From Aliidiomarina shirensis (GTDB taxonomy: Bacteria; Pseudomonadota; Gammaproteobacteria; Enterobacterales; Alteromonadaceae): 64,000 nucleotides of DNA. The position numbers and the translations under genes are program-made. The notes beneath the pieces were generated by a model. That model saw only the letters and a list, made by a program, of their open reading frames with translations, was not told the origin of the DNA and ran no database searches. Where the stretch lies: assembly GCF_003987345.1 (NCBI RefSeq), contig NZ_PIPP01000005.1:108197-172196 (forward strand), in the 5' to 3' direction. Shown piece by piece: positions 51,724 through 60,615 of this stretch. Numbering within the stretch: position 1 is the stretch's first letter; each line of letters opens with the position of its first letter.

Positions 51724-53804
51724 TATTTATCTCCGATTAAAGCGGTAATTTTCAGTGTTCTATCATCCGGAACTTCGGCTTGGGACATTACCACCAAATA
51801 ACGTAACTGGCGGCGCAGGAAGTGGGCCAACAATGGCCGTAATCCGTGCTGCACTACCAATACTGGCGGTTCACCCATTGATTCCTGCCGCTCTAGTGCA
51901 ATTCGAGCTTGTTCTTGCAACGTTGCCGCTAAGCCTGGCTCCAGCGCACCGCCATTATTCATGGCTTGCATCAACACCTGCTCAAGGCGGACATCTAATC
52001 CCAACACATGTAGTTCGCGCGCGCCGCCAAACCATTTCTGGGTAATGGCTCGCCCTAACGCTAAACGAACTTGTGCTGTTAACTCATGTGCTTCCGGCTG
52101 TTGGCCTTCAAATTCAGCTAGTGTATCAAAGATGGTACGCATATCCCGAATCGGCACTTCTTCATCCAGTAGGTTCTGTAAAATACGCTGCAATACGGTG
52201 AGCGACACACACTTCGGCACCACATCTTCAACCAAGCCTTTATTCTCTTCTGCCAGCTTATCTACTAACTGTTGAACTTCAGAACGGCCCAATAATTCAC
52301 CCGAGAATCTTTGTAATAAATGATTTAAGTGGGTGGCCACTACGGTGCTTGCATCCACTACGGTGTAGCCATATATCTGAGCGTGTTCGCGTTCGCCAGC
52401 ATCAATCCAAACCGCATCTAAGCCGAAAGCTGGATCGGTCGTTTTAATACCATCCACTTCTCCCGTTACTTGCCCTGGGTTTATCGCAAGCCACTTATCA
52501 GGATAAATATCTGCCCGGCCAACTTCGCCACCTTTCAGCGTGATCACATAGCTATTCGGGGGTAATTCTAAGTTATCTCGAATATGTACTACCGGCGGTA
52601 AGAAGCCGACATCTTGGGCAAACTTCTTCCGTACACTTTTAATACGAACTAATAACTCACCTTGCTGCCGGTCATCTACCAAAGAAATTAAGCGATGCCC
52701 TACTTCCATCCCTAACGTATCTACCAGTTGAACATCTTTCCAACTGGCTTCGGGCGATTCAAATTGTGTTACTGGGCCTTCCTCAACTGGCAATATCGCA
52801 GCTTTTTGTTTTTGCTTAACCATAATACGCCAAGCCATAAAGCCTAACGACGCTGTAAACAATAAGAACACGAAATTCGGCATTCCTGGCACTAAACCAA
52901 GCAAGCCGATTACCACTGCTGCCAAGATCATCACTTTCGGATTAACAAAGAGTTGGCTTACCATTTGCTGGCCAACATCTTGATCGGTGTTTACCCGTGA
53001 AACGGTAACACCTGCAGCGGTAGAGATAACCAAGGCCGGGATCTGCGCTACTAGGCCATCACCGATCGCGAGCAAAATATAAGTTTGCGCTGCATCGCCA
53101 AAGCTAAGGCCGTGCTGCATGGTGCCTATCAACAAACCACCAATGATGTTAACCACCATGATGATTAAGCCAGCTACAGCATCACCGCGAACAAACTTAC
53201 TGGCACCATCCATAGAGCCGTAGAAATCGGCTTCTTGCGCAACTTCAGAACGACGACGCCGAGCATCTTCCTCACCAATCAAACCCGCATTCAAATCAGC
53301 ATCAATAGCCATTTGCTTGCCCGGCATAGCATCGAGCATAAAACGTGCGCCAACTTCAGCGATTCGCCCAGCACCTTTAGTAATAACCATAAAGTTAATG
53401 ATGACGAGAATCAGGAACACAACTAAGCCAACCGCGAAGTTACCACCCACAAGAAACTGACCAAACGATTCAATTACTTTACCCGCGGCGTCACCTCCGG
53501 TATGGCCGTCCATTAATACCACCCGGGTAGATGCAACGTTCAGTGATAAACGAAGCAAGGTAGTAAATAATAGAACGGCTGGGAACGCGGCGAAATCAAG
53601 GGGCTTTTCTGCGAACATACTCACCAACAGCACCATAAGTGCTAAGGCGATGTTAAATGTGAAGAGTAAATCCAAAACAAAGGGCGGTAATGGCAAAACC
53701 ATCATAGCCAAGATCATCAGGATCAGAATCGGGCCGATCAGCATTTGCAAACGGCCATCGGCTAATTTACCGAATTGATTCAGTGAAGGCATTATCCCCT
53801 TCAT
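51723..53804 (-). CDS. flhA: Flagellar biosynthesis protein FlhA
   Basis: 693 residues, the export-gate ring protein of the flagellar type III secretion system. It has eight N-terminal TM helices (to about 330) with the conserved FHIPEP-family block between TM4 and TM5 (VITKGAGRIAEVGARF, then DAMPGKQMAIDADLNAGLI). A large cytoplasmic domain binds chaperone-substrate complexes. Start M1 (53804) has GAGGAGG 7 nt upstream and overlaps the flhB stop by 4 nt. Confidence 0.96.
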   Translation of the reverse strand: MKGIMPSLNQFGKLADGRLQMLIGPILILMILAMMVLPLPPFVLDLLFTFNIALALMVLLVSMFAEKPLDFAAFPAVLLFTTLLRLSLNVASTRVVLMDGHTGGDAAGKVIESFGQFLVGGNFAVGLVVFLILVIINFMVITKGAGRIAEVGARFMLDAMPGKQMAIDADLNAGLIGEEDARRRRSEVAQEADFYGSMDGASKFVRGDAVAGLIIMVVNIIGGLLIGTMQHGLSFGDAAQTYILLAIGDGLVAQIPALVISTAAGVTVSRVNTDQDVGQQMVSQLFVNPKVMILAAVVIGLLGLVPGMPNFVFLLFTASLGFMAWRIMVKQKQKAAILPVEEGPVTQFESPEASWKDVQLVDTLGMEVGHRLISLVDDRQQGELLVRIKSVRKKFAQDVGFLPPVVHIRDNLELPPNSYVITLKGGEVGRADIYPDKWLAINPGQVTGEVDGIKTTDPAFGLDAVWIDAGEREHAQIYGYTVVDASTVVATHLNHLLQRFSGELLGRSEVQQLVDKLAEENKGLVEDVVPKCVSLTVLQRILQNLLDEEVPIRDMRTIFDTLAEFEGQQPEAHELTAQVRLALGRAITQKWFGGARELHVLGLDVRLEQVLMQAMNNGGALEPGLAATLQEQARIALERQESMGEPPVLVVQHGLRPLLAHFLRRQLRYLVVMSQAEVPDDRTLKITALIGDK

Positions 53805-55003
53805 TCATTCCCCTCCTCGGGAGTTTGATTTGGCTCACTATCTTGTTGATGGCGCGGATGTACTTTACGTTCAGCCATCTGTTTTGGTACTACCAGATTC
53901 TTCGGTGTTGGCGGAATATCACCACCTTCTACCTTGATTTGCTTCAATCGGAAAGCCCACGCCAATACTTCAGCAACAGCTGTGTACAGGGCCGTTGGTA
54001 CTTCTCGCTCTAAATCTACGTTGTAAAACAAAGCCCGGGCTAGTGCCGGCGCTTCTAGGCGCGGAATATTATGCTCTTCACCAAGCTCCCGAATCTTTGC
54101 AGCTACAGCATCTGAGCCTTTGGCAACCAATCTCGGCGCGCCCATATTTTTGTCATCATACTTTAATGCCACCGCAAAATGCGTTGGGTTGGTAATAATA
54201 ACATCGGCTTCCGGCACTTTGCTCATCATACGGCCGCGGGAAATAGCCTGCTGCTGGGCCCGAATTCTTGCTTTAACGTGCGGATCACCCTCAGTTTCTT
54301 TGTGTTCACGCTTTACTTCTTCTTTGGTCATTTTCAGCTTTTTCGTATGACTATAAAGCTGATAAGGCACATCAATTAAAACAACCACAATCAAAGTGAG
54401 CACCATGAGTACCGCAGCTTCGGCCGCCAACTTGAGGGCATTGGTAAGGGCTAGTTGCACCGGTTGCCCCATTAACCCCATGTATTCGCCTTGACGCGTA
54501 ACCAAAAACACCACTAAAACGCCACCGACTAACGTTGTTTTTGCAATTGCCTTGCCCAGCTCGGCTAATGCTTGGCTGGAAAAAATCCGCTTTAAACCTT
54601 TTGCAGGGTTTAATTTCGAGAGTTGCGGCTTCATTCCTTTTGCCGAAACTATCCAGCCACCTAATAAAGCAGGTGCCACTAGTGCCAATACAACCATGAG
54701 AATAAATAACGGCATCAAAGCATATAGGCTTTGCAATGCTAAATTAGCTACTTTAGAGAGCATAGGTTCGGGCTCAAAAGCATGCATTCGCTCAAACAAG
54801 AACGCCTGCTCCATTACCGTTCCAAGCTGCTCGTAGAGCATTGAACTCATACCCCAGAGACCAATAATACCACCGAACAACAACACGAAAGTGGTCAATT
54901 CTCGCGATCGCGCAACTTGCCCCTCATCCCGCGCTTTTTGTAAGCGCCTGGGTGTGGCGGGTTCTGTTTTTTCAGAATCGTCGCTTGTGCTCTGCTCTGC
55001 CAT
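53801..55003 (-). CDS. flhB: Flagellar biosynthesis protein FlhB
   Basis: 400 residues, the substrate-specificity switch of flagellar export. It has four TM helices, then a cytoplasmic domain with the self-cleaving NPTH motif (IITNPTHFAVALKYD). The N-terminal SEKTEPATPRRLQKARDEGQ is standard. A C-terminal Pro/Gln/Glu-rich tail of about 40 residues follows the core. A terminator separates it from motB upstream, so flhB begins a new transcription unit (flhB-flhA-flhF-flhG-like-fliA). Confidence 0.96.
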   Translation of the reverse strand: MAEQSTSDDSEKTEPATPRRLQKARDEGQVARSRELTTFVLLFGGIIGLWGMSSMLYEQLGTVMEQAFLFERMHAFEPEPMLSKVANLALQSLYALMPLFILMVVLALVAPALLGGWIVSAKGMKPQLSKLNPAKGLKRIFSSQALAELGKAIAKTTLVGGVLVVFLVTRQGEYMGLMGQPVQLALTNALKLAAEAAVLMVLTLIVVVLIDVPYQLYSHTKKLKMTKEEVKREHKETEGDPHVKARIRAQQQAISRGRMMSKVPEADVIITNPTHFAVALKYDDKNMGAPRLVAKGSDAVAAKIRELGEEHNIPRLEAPALARALFYNVDLEREVPTALYTAVAEVLAWAFRLKQIKVEGGDIPPTPKNLVVPKQMAERKVHPRHQQDSEPNQTPEEGNE

Positions 55004-55074
55004 TTCTAAGCGTTTCTCTGGGCATTATCGGGGATTTAGCCGATATTCTGCCAGAAGGAAAGGAAAATCGAATG

Positions 55075-55104
55075 GAAAAAAAGCGCCTCTTTATTGGCGC
55101 TTTT
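55075..55104 (-). terminator. Terminator between motB and flhB
   Basis: AAGCGCC (55081-55087) and GGCGCTT (55096-55102) with an 8-nt loop. On the minus strand the stem runs into seven or more T residues. It closes the motAB unit. Confidence 0.85.
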
Positions 55105-55140
55105 CGTTTTGTAGGTAGGTTCTGGAAGAAATATTTAAAG

Positions 55141-56079
55141 CTATAGGAAGAATCCTTGCGGCTCTTCATCTATAGAAACACCACCTTCACCAAGCTCTGC
55201 TTCTGAATCCTGCTCTAGGAGACGTTCAAATTCTTCTGCGTCTCCCGGTAGAAGCCCTTGCCGGCGAATAAATTCGGCTGACTGTTCAGTGTGTAGAATG
55301 AGTGTAATTCTTCTATTCATAGGATCTCGAGGATCCGCGCCTTCCAGAGGAATACGATCGGCAACGCCGGAAATCGAAAGTAATTTATTTGGGTCCATGC
55401 CGCCGGCAACTAACTCTCGACGTGATGCATTTGCCCGATCTGATGATAGCTCCCAATTGCTATACCCAACGTAGCCACCTGCATAAGGAATGCTATCGGT
55501 ATGGCCGCTAATGGTTAGCGCGTTATCCACTGAATTTAAAATAGGTGCTACGGTTTGCAATAATCGGCTCATATACGGGGCTACCGTAGGCGAGCCAATC
55601 TCAAACATAGGCCGTTTTTCGGTATCCATCATCTGAATTCGCAGGCCTTCGCGAGTTAAATCTAAACGCATTTGTGCTTCTAGTTGGCGTAACACAGGAT
55701 CTGCCTGAATAGCTCGCTCGATTTGCCGTTGAATGTTCTGGAATTGTCGCCGCACATCGGCTGGCCGCGTTTGCATGCGATAGTCGATACGGGCTTGCTC
55801 ACCTGATGAATGCGTGCTATCCGGACCACCGCCCTGAATCACGGAGCTCGCGGAGTTCTCCCTATCGCCACCCGCCATGGCCACAACTAATGGAGTCCGA
55901 AAATACTCTGCAACGCTTTGCCGGGTTTCTTCATCGCCGGTTGATAGTATCCACATCACTAGGAACAACGCCATCAACGCTGTCATGAAATCAGCAAGTG
56001 CTATTTTCCACGACCCACCATGGTGCTTTTGCACCACTTTCTTTCGGCGGATGATTATCGGGCGATGTTCTTCAGCCAT
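55141..56079 (-). CDS. motB: Flagellar motor stator protein MotB
   Basis: 312 residues. The single TM (about 26-46) carries the ion-binding Asp30 in LADFMTALMALFLVMW, closely matching proton-driven E. coli MotB. The OmpA-type peptidoglycan-binding domain (SGHTDSIPY, NWELSSDRAN, RRITLILH) follows. It lies 2 nt after motA. Unlike the stator gene at 3319, this pair sits within the FlhDC-type flagellar locus. Confidence 0.94.
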   Translation of the reverse strand: MAEEHRPIIIRRKKVVQKHHGGSWKIALADFMTALMALFLVMWILSTGDEETRQSVAEYFRTPLVVAMAGGDRENSASSVIQGGGPDSTHSSGEQARIDYRMQTRPADVRRQFQNIQRQIERAIQADPVLRQLEAQMRLDLTREGLRIQMMDTEKRPMFEIGSPTVAPYMSRLLQTVAPILNSVDNALTISGHTDSIPYAGGYVGYSNWELSSDRANASRRELVAGGMDPNKLLSISGVADRIPLEGADPRDPMNRRITLILHTEQSAEFIRRQGLLPGDAEEFERLLEQDSEAELGEGGVSIDEEPQGFFL

Positions 56080-56081
56080 GT

Positions 56082-56948
56082 TTACGACTCCGCGGGCTTA
56101 TTGCCACGAACATGATCTTCAAGTTCATTAAACGATGGGCGTTCCACAGTGTCGAGAGCTTTACGGCCAAATTCCACCGCTAACTGCGGTGCATATCCGC
56201 CCATACTTGCTAGCAACGTAACGCGCACGCACTGTAAAGCCTTCATAGCTTCCGCTACCTGCCGTTCAACACGACTAGCAATTGGATTGATAAAGCCGTA
56301 ACCCAATAAAATACCTAAAAATGTTCCGATCAACGCATGGGCAATCATTTCCCCCATCACATCCGGAGATGCATCGGCACTACTTAATGCTTTTACTACA
56401 CCGAGAACAGCCGCAACGATACCAAACGCTGGCATGGCATCGCCTACTTTTGCGATTGCATCAGCTGGCACATGCGCCTCAGTTTCAAACGACTCAATCT
56501 CATGCAGCATAAGCTCATCAAGTTCTTGTGGGTTCATATTTCCGCTGATCATTAAGCGTAGATAATCCGTGATGAAATCTCGGATCATGTCATCCTCGAG
56601 AACTAGAGGATGCTCTTGAAAGATGGGGCTCTCCATTGGCTCTTCGATGTCTCGCTCTACCGCCAACATGCCATCTCTGCGCATTTTATTGAGTATTTTG
56701 TAAAGAACTGACATCAGTTCCATATACACATTTTTATTGTATTTGGTGGTGGCTTTTAGCTTTTTAGCAACATTGAACGTTGCTTTGATGCCTTTCCCGT
56801 TATTCGCAGCAATAAATGCGCCAACCCCAGCACCGCCGATCATGAGCACCTCGAACGGCTGCCACAAAGGGCCCAAAGCACCGCCTGCCATAGCGAAGCC
56901 CCCAAACACTGAGAAGATAACAACTATAAATCCAATGGCGATGAGCAC
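56082..56948 (-). CDS. motA: Flagellar motor stator protein MotA
   Basis: 288 residues and four TM helices, like E. coli MotA (295 aa). Features include MRRDGMLAVERDIE and the MPAFGIVAAVLGVVKALSS block in TM3, with TM4 ALIGTFLGILLGYGF. It starts with GTG, preceded by GAGGGG at 6 nt. A sigma-28 promoter lies about 100 nt upstream, so it is expressed late, as in enterics. It is directly downstream of flhC as in the E. coli flhDC-motAB arrangement, with a 214-nt promoter region between them. Confidence 0.94.
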   Translation of the reverse strand: MLIAIGFIVVIFSVFGGFAMAGGALGPLWQPFEVLMIGGAGVGAFIAANNGKGIKATFNVAKKLKATTKYNKNVYMELMSVLYKILNKMRRDGMLAVERDIEEPMESPIFQEHPLVLEDDMIRDFITDYLRLMISGNMNPQELDELMLHEIESFETEAHVPADAIAKVGDAMPAFGIVAAVLGVVKALSSADASPDVMGEMIAHALIGTFLGILLGYGFINPIASRVERQVAEAMKALQCVRVTLLASMGGYAPQLAVEFGRKALDTVERPSFNELEDHVRGNKPAES

Positions 56949-57047
56949 AAATTACCCCTCATTATATTACTTTCTTAGGTAGTTTCGCTGGATGTGCAGT
57001 TAGATGTGGAACGTGCACAGTTCGCTTAAACTATTTATGTATACGAG

Positions 57048-57074
57048 CTATCGGCATCAGCTGTGAAAACTTGA
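57048..57074 (-). promoter_or_regulatory. Sigma-28 (FliA) promoter for motAB
   Basis: On the minus strand: -35 TCAAGTTT (57067-57074), an 11-nt spacer and -10 GCCGATAG (57048-57055), 7/8 and 7/8 matches to the FliA consensus TAAAGTTT-N11-GCCGATAA. The motA GTG start lies about 100 nt downstream. Confidence 0.85.
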
Positions 57075-57162
57075 GTACTAATTTGCGGAAGATAGAGGGT
57101 TTTAAAAATTCCAGGTTTTGCTATTTTCTTGCTCTACATGGATCTCTAGAGTCACTTATTAG

Positions 57163-57714
57163 CTAGTTACTGCCTTCCTTAATTTTACCAGTAGGTTTCT
57201 TTTTACCAGGTTTTCCTGCTCGCGATGGCGGCTGACAAATTCCACACACGTAGTCGTCATCTGGCGTATGCGCATGATTAACAAACGGTAATTGGCATTG
57301 ATTGCAGGTAGAAAGTTGAAACATATTACTTTCAAAGAAACGCAGTAGTGTCCACGCCCGGGTGAGCCCTAAAACTTGCTCTCCCCCGGTCGAGTCGACA
57401 TGTTCGTTGTACAAACGGTAGGCTTTGGTAAACGCTGTCATGCGGTCTACCTTTTCGCTATCTGAAAGCTTCAAATAGATAGAATAAAACAAAGAAGAAT
57501 GAATATTAGGGAGCCATGTCATGAACCAGTCGGTAGAGAACGGCAACAAGCCTTTCGGCGGAGATTCCCCCCGTACTTCTTTATATAAACGAACCAACCG
57601 GCCGCGATTTAACTCTACTTCTGATTCTAAAACTTGTAGCCGAGCTCCCAGTTCAATTAGCTCGATAGCTAACTGCACTTGATTCATTTCATCAAGAAGC
57701 TTTTTTTCTGACAA
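57163..57714 (-). CDS. flhC: Flagellar transcriptional activator FlhC
   Basis: 183 residues, the DNA-binding subunit of the FlhD4C2 master regulator. Conserved blocks include LIELGARLQVLESEVELNR, SPPKGLLPFSTDWFMTW and LTRAWTLLRFFES. The zinc-binding cysteines are in CNQC and CGIC, followed by QPPSRAG. It matches E. coli FlhC (192 aa) throughout. The start codon is TTG, with only a weak AGGG upstream. It follows flhD by 30 nt. Confidence 0.95.
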   Translation of the reverse strand: MSEKKLLDEMNQVQLAIELIELGARLQVLESEVELNRGRLVRLYKEVRGESPPKGLLPFSTDWFMTWLPNIHSSLFYSIYLKLSDSEKVDRMTAFTKAYRLYNEHVDSTGGEQVLGLTRAWTLLRFFESNMFQLSTCNQCQLPFVNHAHTPDDDYVCGICQPPSRAGKPGKKKPTGKIKEGSN

Positions 57715-57744
57715 AGCGCTACACCCTAGGCTCTAGCCGCGATA

Positions 57745-58047
57745 TTAGCGGGTAGATGCCATTAACATTGCAAGATGGGTGTGCGTTAGGCCTGTTTCAC
57801 GTTTACTGCGCAAAATATGAGCAAGTTGCTCAGCATTATCAGCGCAAGGCCGAAGCACGAACTGGCCTTGTGTTGCTAACCAAGTAATCTCGCGAATCGA
57901 CATAGACGAGATTAAGTCAGCCATTTCACTCGATAACTTCAGCCGAAACATCGCTGAATCGCGGTCTTCTGACAACATTTTTTGAATCAGAAGTAGGTAT
58001 GCAAGGTTGAGTTCTTGGAACTCTTCAATCGTTTTTGTGGTTTCCAA
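57745..58047 (-). CDS. flhD: Flagellar transcriptional regulator FlhD
   Basis: 100 residues. The core LNLAYLLLIQKMLSEDRDSAMFRL and the following helical part match E. coli FlhD (116-119 aa), ending in an HTHLAMLMAS block. With FlhC it activates class II flagellar genes with sigma-70. The start is a rare TTG, preceded by AGGGG at 8 nt; the next ATG would delete the conserved N-terminal helix. Master regulation by FlhDC is uncommon outside enterics and Betaproteobacteria. Confidence 0.92.
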   Translation of the reverse strand: METTKTIEEFQELNLAYLLLIQKMLSEDRDSAMFRLKLSSEMADLISSMSIREITWLATQGQFVLRPCADNAEQLAHILRSKRETGLTHTHLAMLMASTR

Positions 58048-58487
58048 AATCTAATCCCCTGTTCTTCTCCAACGGAGAATGAGCGCATAAAACAAACATT
58101 TTGCGTACGCAGAGCATACACCTGCACCAACTTGGTAGCCAAAATCATTAACTATTATTATTACTTTCTGTTAACACAGTGTTAGTGATACAGGCTATCA
58201 ATCTTTCCGTCAAGCTGTGACGTGACGATCATAATCAACAATGTTTACAATAAATTTATAATCTATGGTAATCCAGAAGTATTTAAGGGGAAACCCTAAA
58301 TCTTTGTAAAGGCTGTAAGTCATTGCTGAACAGGAAGGTTATGATTTATCTGCTTAGCATTGGTGTGAGATCCTCAGGAAACGATGGTCCGTAAGGCTCT
58401 TGGAGATAGTGTACTAATCGTGGATATTTAGTGGATTGAGGGAAATCAATAAACGATTAAATTTTTGTGAATCCGCAAAATTAAGCA
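58048..58487 (-). promoter_or_regulatory. flhDC upstream regulatory region
   Basis: 440 nt with no gene, AT-rich in its middle (58140-58280). A candidate minus-strand promoter has -35 TTGACG (58208-58213), a 17-nt spacer and -10 TATCAC (58185-58190), giving a leader of about 130 nt before flhD. A TCACA half-site lies just upstream of the -35, but the other half of a CRP site is absent. The long region fits the heavily regulated flhDC promoters of other species. Confidence 0.45.
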
Positions 58488-58760
58488 TCAATGGCTATCC
58501 GCAACCTCCTGTAGCCATATCAAAAGTTCGACCAACACTTCTTTCAGTGAGTCTGGTAAGTAGTCATCTGGATTTAGATGCATCAATAGACCCACAAGCT
58601 CGGGAGCATCATGAACAAATATACCGTGCTTCTCGGCTTCTGAAATAATACGTTCGGCGAACTCACCATAGCCCTGCGCCAGAATTTCCGGTTGATTCGT
58701 TTGGCTATAGCCCAGCGCTACGGCACCACGCCGCTTTTCCCAAGTTTCATCATTCATCAT
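58488..58760 (-). CDS. FlhX-type FlhB C-terminal homologue
   Basis: 90 residues equivalent to the cytoplasmic end of FlhB after the NPTH cleavage site: AVALGYSQTNQPEILAQGYG, then a DAPELVGLLMHL block. It has no TM segment and no NPTH. Such FhlB/EscU-like proteins can substitute for the cleaved FlhB fragment in other bacteria. The start is the first of two adjacent ATGs, with GAGG 6 nt upstream. It overlaps the fliK-like gene by 11 nt. Confidence 0.85.
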   Translation of the reverse strand: MMNDETWEKRRGAVALGYSQTNQPEILAQGYGEFAERIISEAEKHGIFVHDAPELVGLLMHLNPDDYLPDSLKEVLVELLIWLQEVADSH

Positions 58761-59721
58761 TTGTAGCCTCGGTATCTGCATCGGCTAACCGTTGCCGAGT
58801 TTCAACGGTTACTTCAGAAAGCCCTAACTTACGTAATCTATCACGTAAAATACTTTCTTTTGATTCTAGCTTCATCACAACATCATCATTCGCAACAAAC
58901 ACCAAATGGAGTTCCTTTTCTTTTAGATGCACGCCTACCGATAGTGCGCCAAGTCCGCGCACCGTCAGTTCAAGCTCGGAGCGCCAACTTTTCTCTTTAT
59001 GTTTCTCGTTTTGCTGGTTTTGCTCAGAGGGATTACGGGGCTCTACTTGCCCTGGCTGCAAAAATAACGCCATAAAAATTCCAGACCACAGATCGCCTTC
59101 CCAGCGTAATACCGGTGTGGTTAACATTTCGAGTTGTTGTCGAACGATCGGTTGCATCGCTTCCGGAACCGGCCCGCTGAGAACCCGCCCCTCCTGTTGC
59201 GCTTGCAATTGCATTTGCGGTTGCTGCTGCAAAGCTGCCCGCGGAATTTCACCACGAAACCACTTGCCTAGCGTGCTTTCATAGAACACACCACTATTGC
59301 GTATGCTCGAATCAAGCCGATCGGCCAAGAGCGTTGTTGATATAGTTTCGCCCGGTTGAATCAAGGGGGCCGTAGGCCGAATCGTTGAGCCCGGCGCTGG
59401 ATATTGCATGAGGACATCGGCAATCGCTTTGCCAGCACCAGACAGCGCAATTTGCGCCGAAGGCGGGCTCGGAAGGCCTGGCTGAATTTGTTGATAGGAT
59501 GCTTGTGCGAATTTGCTACCAGTTCTAAGGTTCGGTTGCACTGCATGCGCTTGCGAATTGGCGCGCGAATCGAGGCGGGAATCGCTTTGCAAAGCTCGCG
59601 GACCCTCACCCGGATCGACTGGGCGCACAGGTTGATTTAGATTTTTTTGAGCGGTGAGATCGCCCTTGGGGCCAAGAACTTGGTGCAGTAGCGTATCAAG
59701 TAACGGAGTAATGCCGCTCAT
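58750..59721 (-). CDS. fliK: Flagellar hook-length control-like protein (FliK family)
   Basis: 323 residues. A Gln/Pro-rich, low-complexity N-terminal two-thirds is followed by a C-terminal domain of about 80 residues (WRSELELTVRGLGALSVGV, then a VTVETRQRL end) resembling the FliK C-terminal substrate-switch domain. It lies between fliT-like and flhX, as I recall for betaproteobacterial loci. GGAGG lies 6 nt before the ATG. FliK is poorly conserved, so the name is moderately sure. Confidence 0.7.
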   Translation of the reverse strand: MSGITPLLDTLLHQVLGPKGDLTAQKNLNQPVRPVDPGEGPRALQSDSRLDSRANSQAHAVQPNLRTGSKFAQASYQQIQPGLPSPPSAQIALSGAGKAIADVLMQYPAPGSTIRPTAPLIQPGETISTTLLADRLDSSIRNSGVFYESTLGKWFRGEIPRAALQQQPQMQLQAQQEGRVLSGPVPEAMQPIVRQQLEMLTTPVLRWEGDLWSGIFMALFLQPGQVEPRNPSEQNQQNEKHKEKSWRSELELTVRGLGALSVGVHLKEKELHLVFVANDDVVMKLESKESILRDRLRKLGLSEVTVETRQRLADADTEATNDE

Positions 59722-59782
59722 TCCTCACCTCCGGTAATCTTTACTTCAAATACGCCGCTTTAAAACTCAAGTGTCTGATAAA

Positions 59783-60136
59783 TTAAGAAAGGTAGGCGTT
59801 ATCCACTTTTCTTTTTTTCGAAGCCGAGGAGAGCATTTTTTCAAGCTCAGTTCGACGCTGCGTAAGCCGTTCACGAATTTCCTTATCTTGCTTTAACAAC
59901 GTTTCCAAGAACACCAATTTCTGCTCTTGTTGCTGTTCGGTCAACATGGCATCGAGTTCATGCTTTTGTAACCGCTCAACTTCACTTACGTAGGCAACTT
60001 CACTTTCGATAAGTTTAGTCCAATCATCTTCACGGGCATGTTCCAGCATAGTGGAAGAGCATTTTAATAGCCGCTCGTAAGCACTAATAACCTCTTCTCC
60101 ATCCATTACTGGTTTTAAATAAGCCCGAGCACCCAT
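59783..60136 (-). CDS. fliT: FliT-like flagellar export chaperone
   Basis: 117 residues, nearly all helical with long heptad runs. It begins MGARAYLK at ATG 60136, two nt after fliS; an earlier in-frame ATG at 60187 lies inside fliS. Position after fliD-fliS and length match FliT (about 120 aa), which chaperones FliD and in enterics inhibits FlhDC. Sequence identity to FliT is too low to see by eye; position is the main evidence. Confidence 0.65.
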   Translation of the reverse strand: MGARAYLKPVMDGEEVISAYERLLKCSSTMLEHAREDDWTKLIESEVAYVSEVERLQKHELDAMLTEQQQEQKLVFLETLLKQDKEIRERLTQRRTELEKMLSSASKKRKVDNAYLS

Positions 60137-60138
60137 GT

Positions 60139-60549
60139 TTACGCGCCTTGCTTCGCTGATGCTGCTTGCTGTCCAATCTCTTTCCATGCTGAACCTATAT
60201 TTTGAAGGAGTTCTGCTGCTTCATCGAGCTTCGCAGTATCATTGTGTAAGTTAGCCTTCACTAATAAATTAGAAACATAGTTATAAAGGCCTTCCAACCG
60301 TTCAGCTAACTCGCCACCCTTTTCTTTATCTAATGCGGCTAATAACCCACTATTTACAATATCAATTGCCTTCGATATTGCTTTTCCTTTTTCAACAACA
60401 TTCTCGTTACTCATGTGTAACTTAGCCGCTTTAATTGCTGCTTGAGCGCCATCGAACAACATCGAGATCAGTTGGTGCGGGCTGGCAGAAAGCACATTGC
60501 TTTCAACGCTAACTCGGCCATAAGCGGCAGCTCCACGCATTGCATACAT
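60139..60549 (-). CDS. fliS: Flagellin export chaperone FliS
   Basis: 136 residues. Conserved features are the SPHQLISMLFDGA block near residue 25 and the LYNYVSNLLVKANL helix near residue 90, as in FliS. It binds flagellin C-termini before export. It lies 66 nt after fliD. A small ACCGG/CCGGT hairpin sits in that gap. Its neighbours confirm the identity. Confidence 0.93.
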   Translation of the reverse strand: MYAMRGAAAYGRVSVESNVLSASPHQLISMLFDGAQAAIKAAKLHMSNENVVEKGKAISKAIDIVNSGLLAALDKEKGGELAERLEGLYNYVSNLLVKANLHNDTAKLDEAAELLQNIGSAWKEIGQQAASAKQGA

Positions 60550-60615
60550 AACTGTTCCCCTATTCTATGATTTACCGGTATAACCGGTAGTGCCTTTACT
60601 AACTCTTTAAATTTA

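Noticed and set aside
58208..58235. Possible CRP site upstream of flhDC (TCACA half-site)
   Set aside because: Only one half-site matches; the TGTGA partner at 6-nt spacing is not there.
60566..60590. ACCGG/CCGGT hairpin between fliD and fliS as a terminator
   Set aside because: The stem is 5 bp and no T run follows. It could be an mRNA structure but not a supported terminator.
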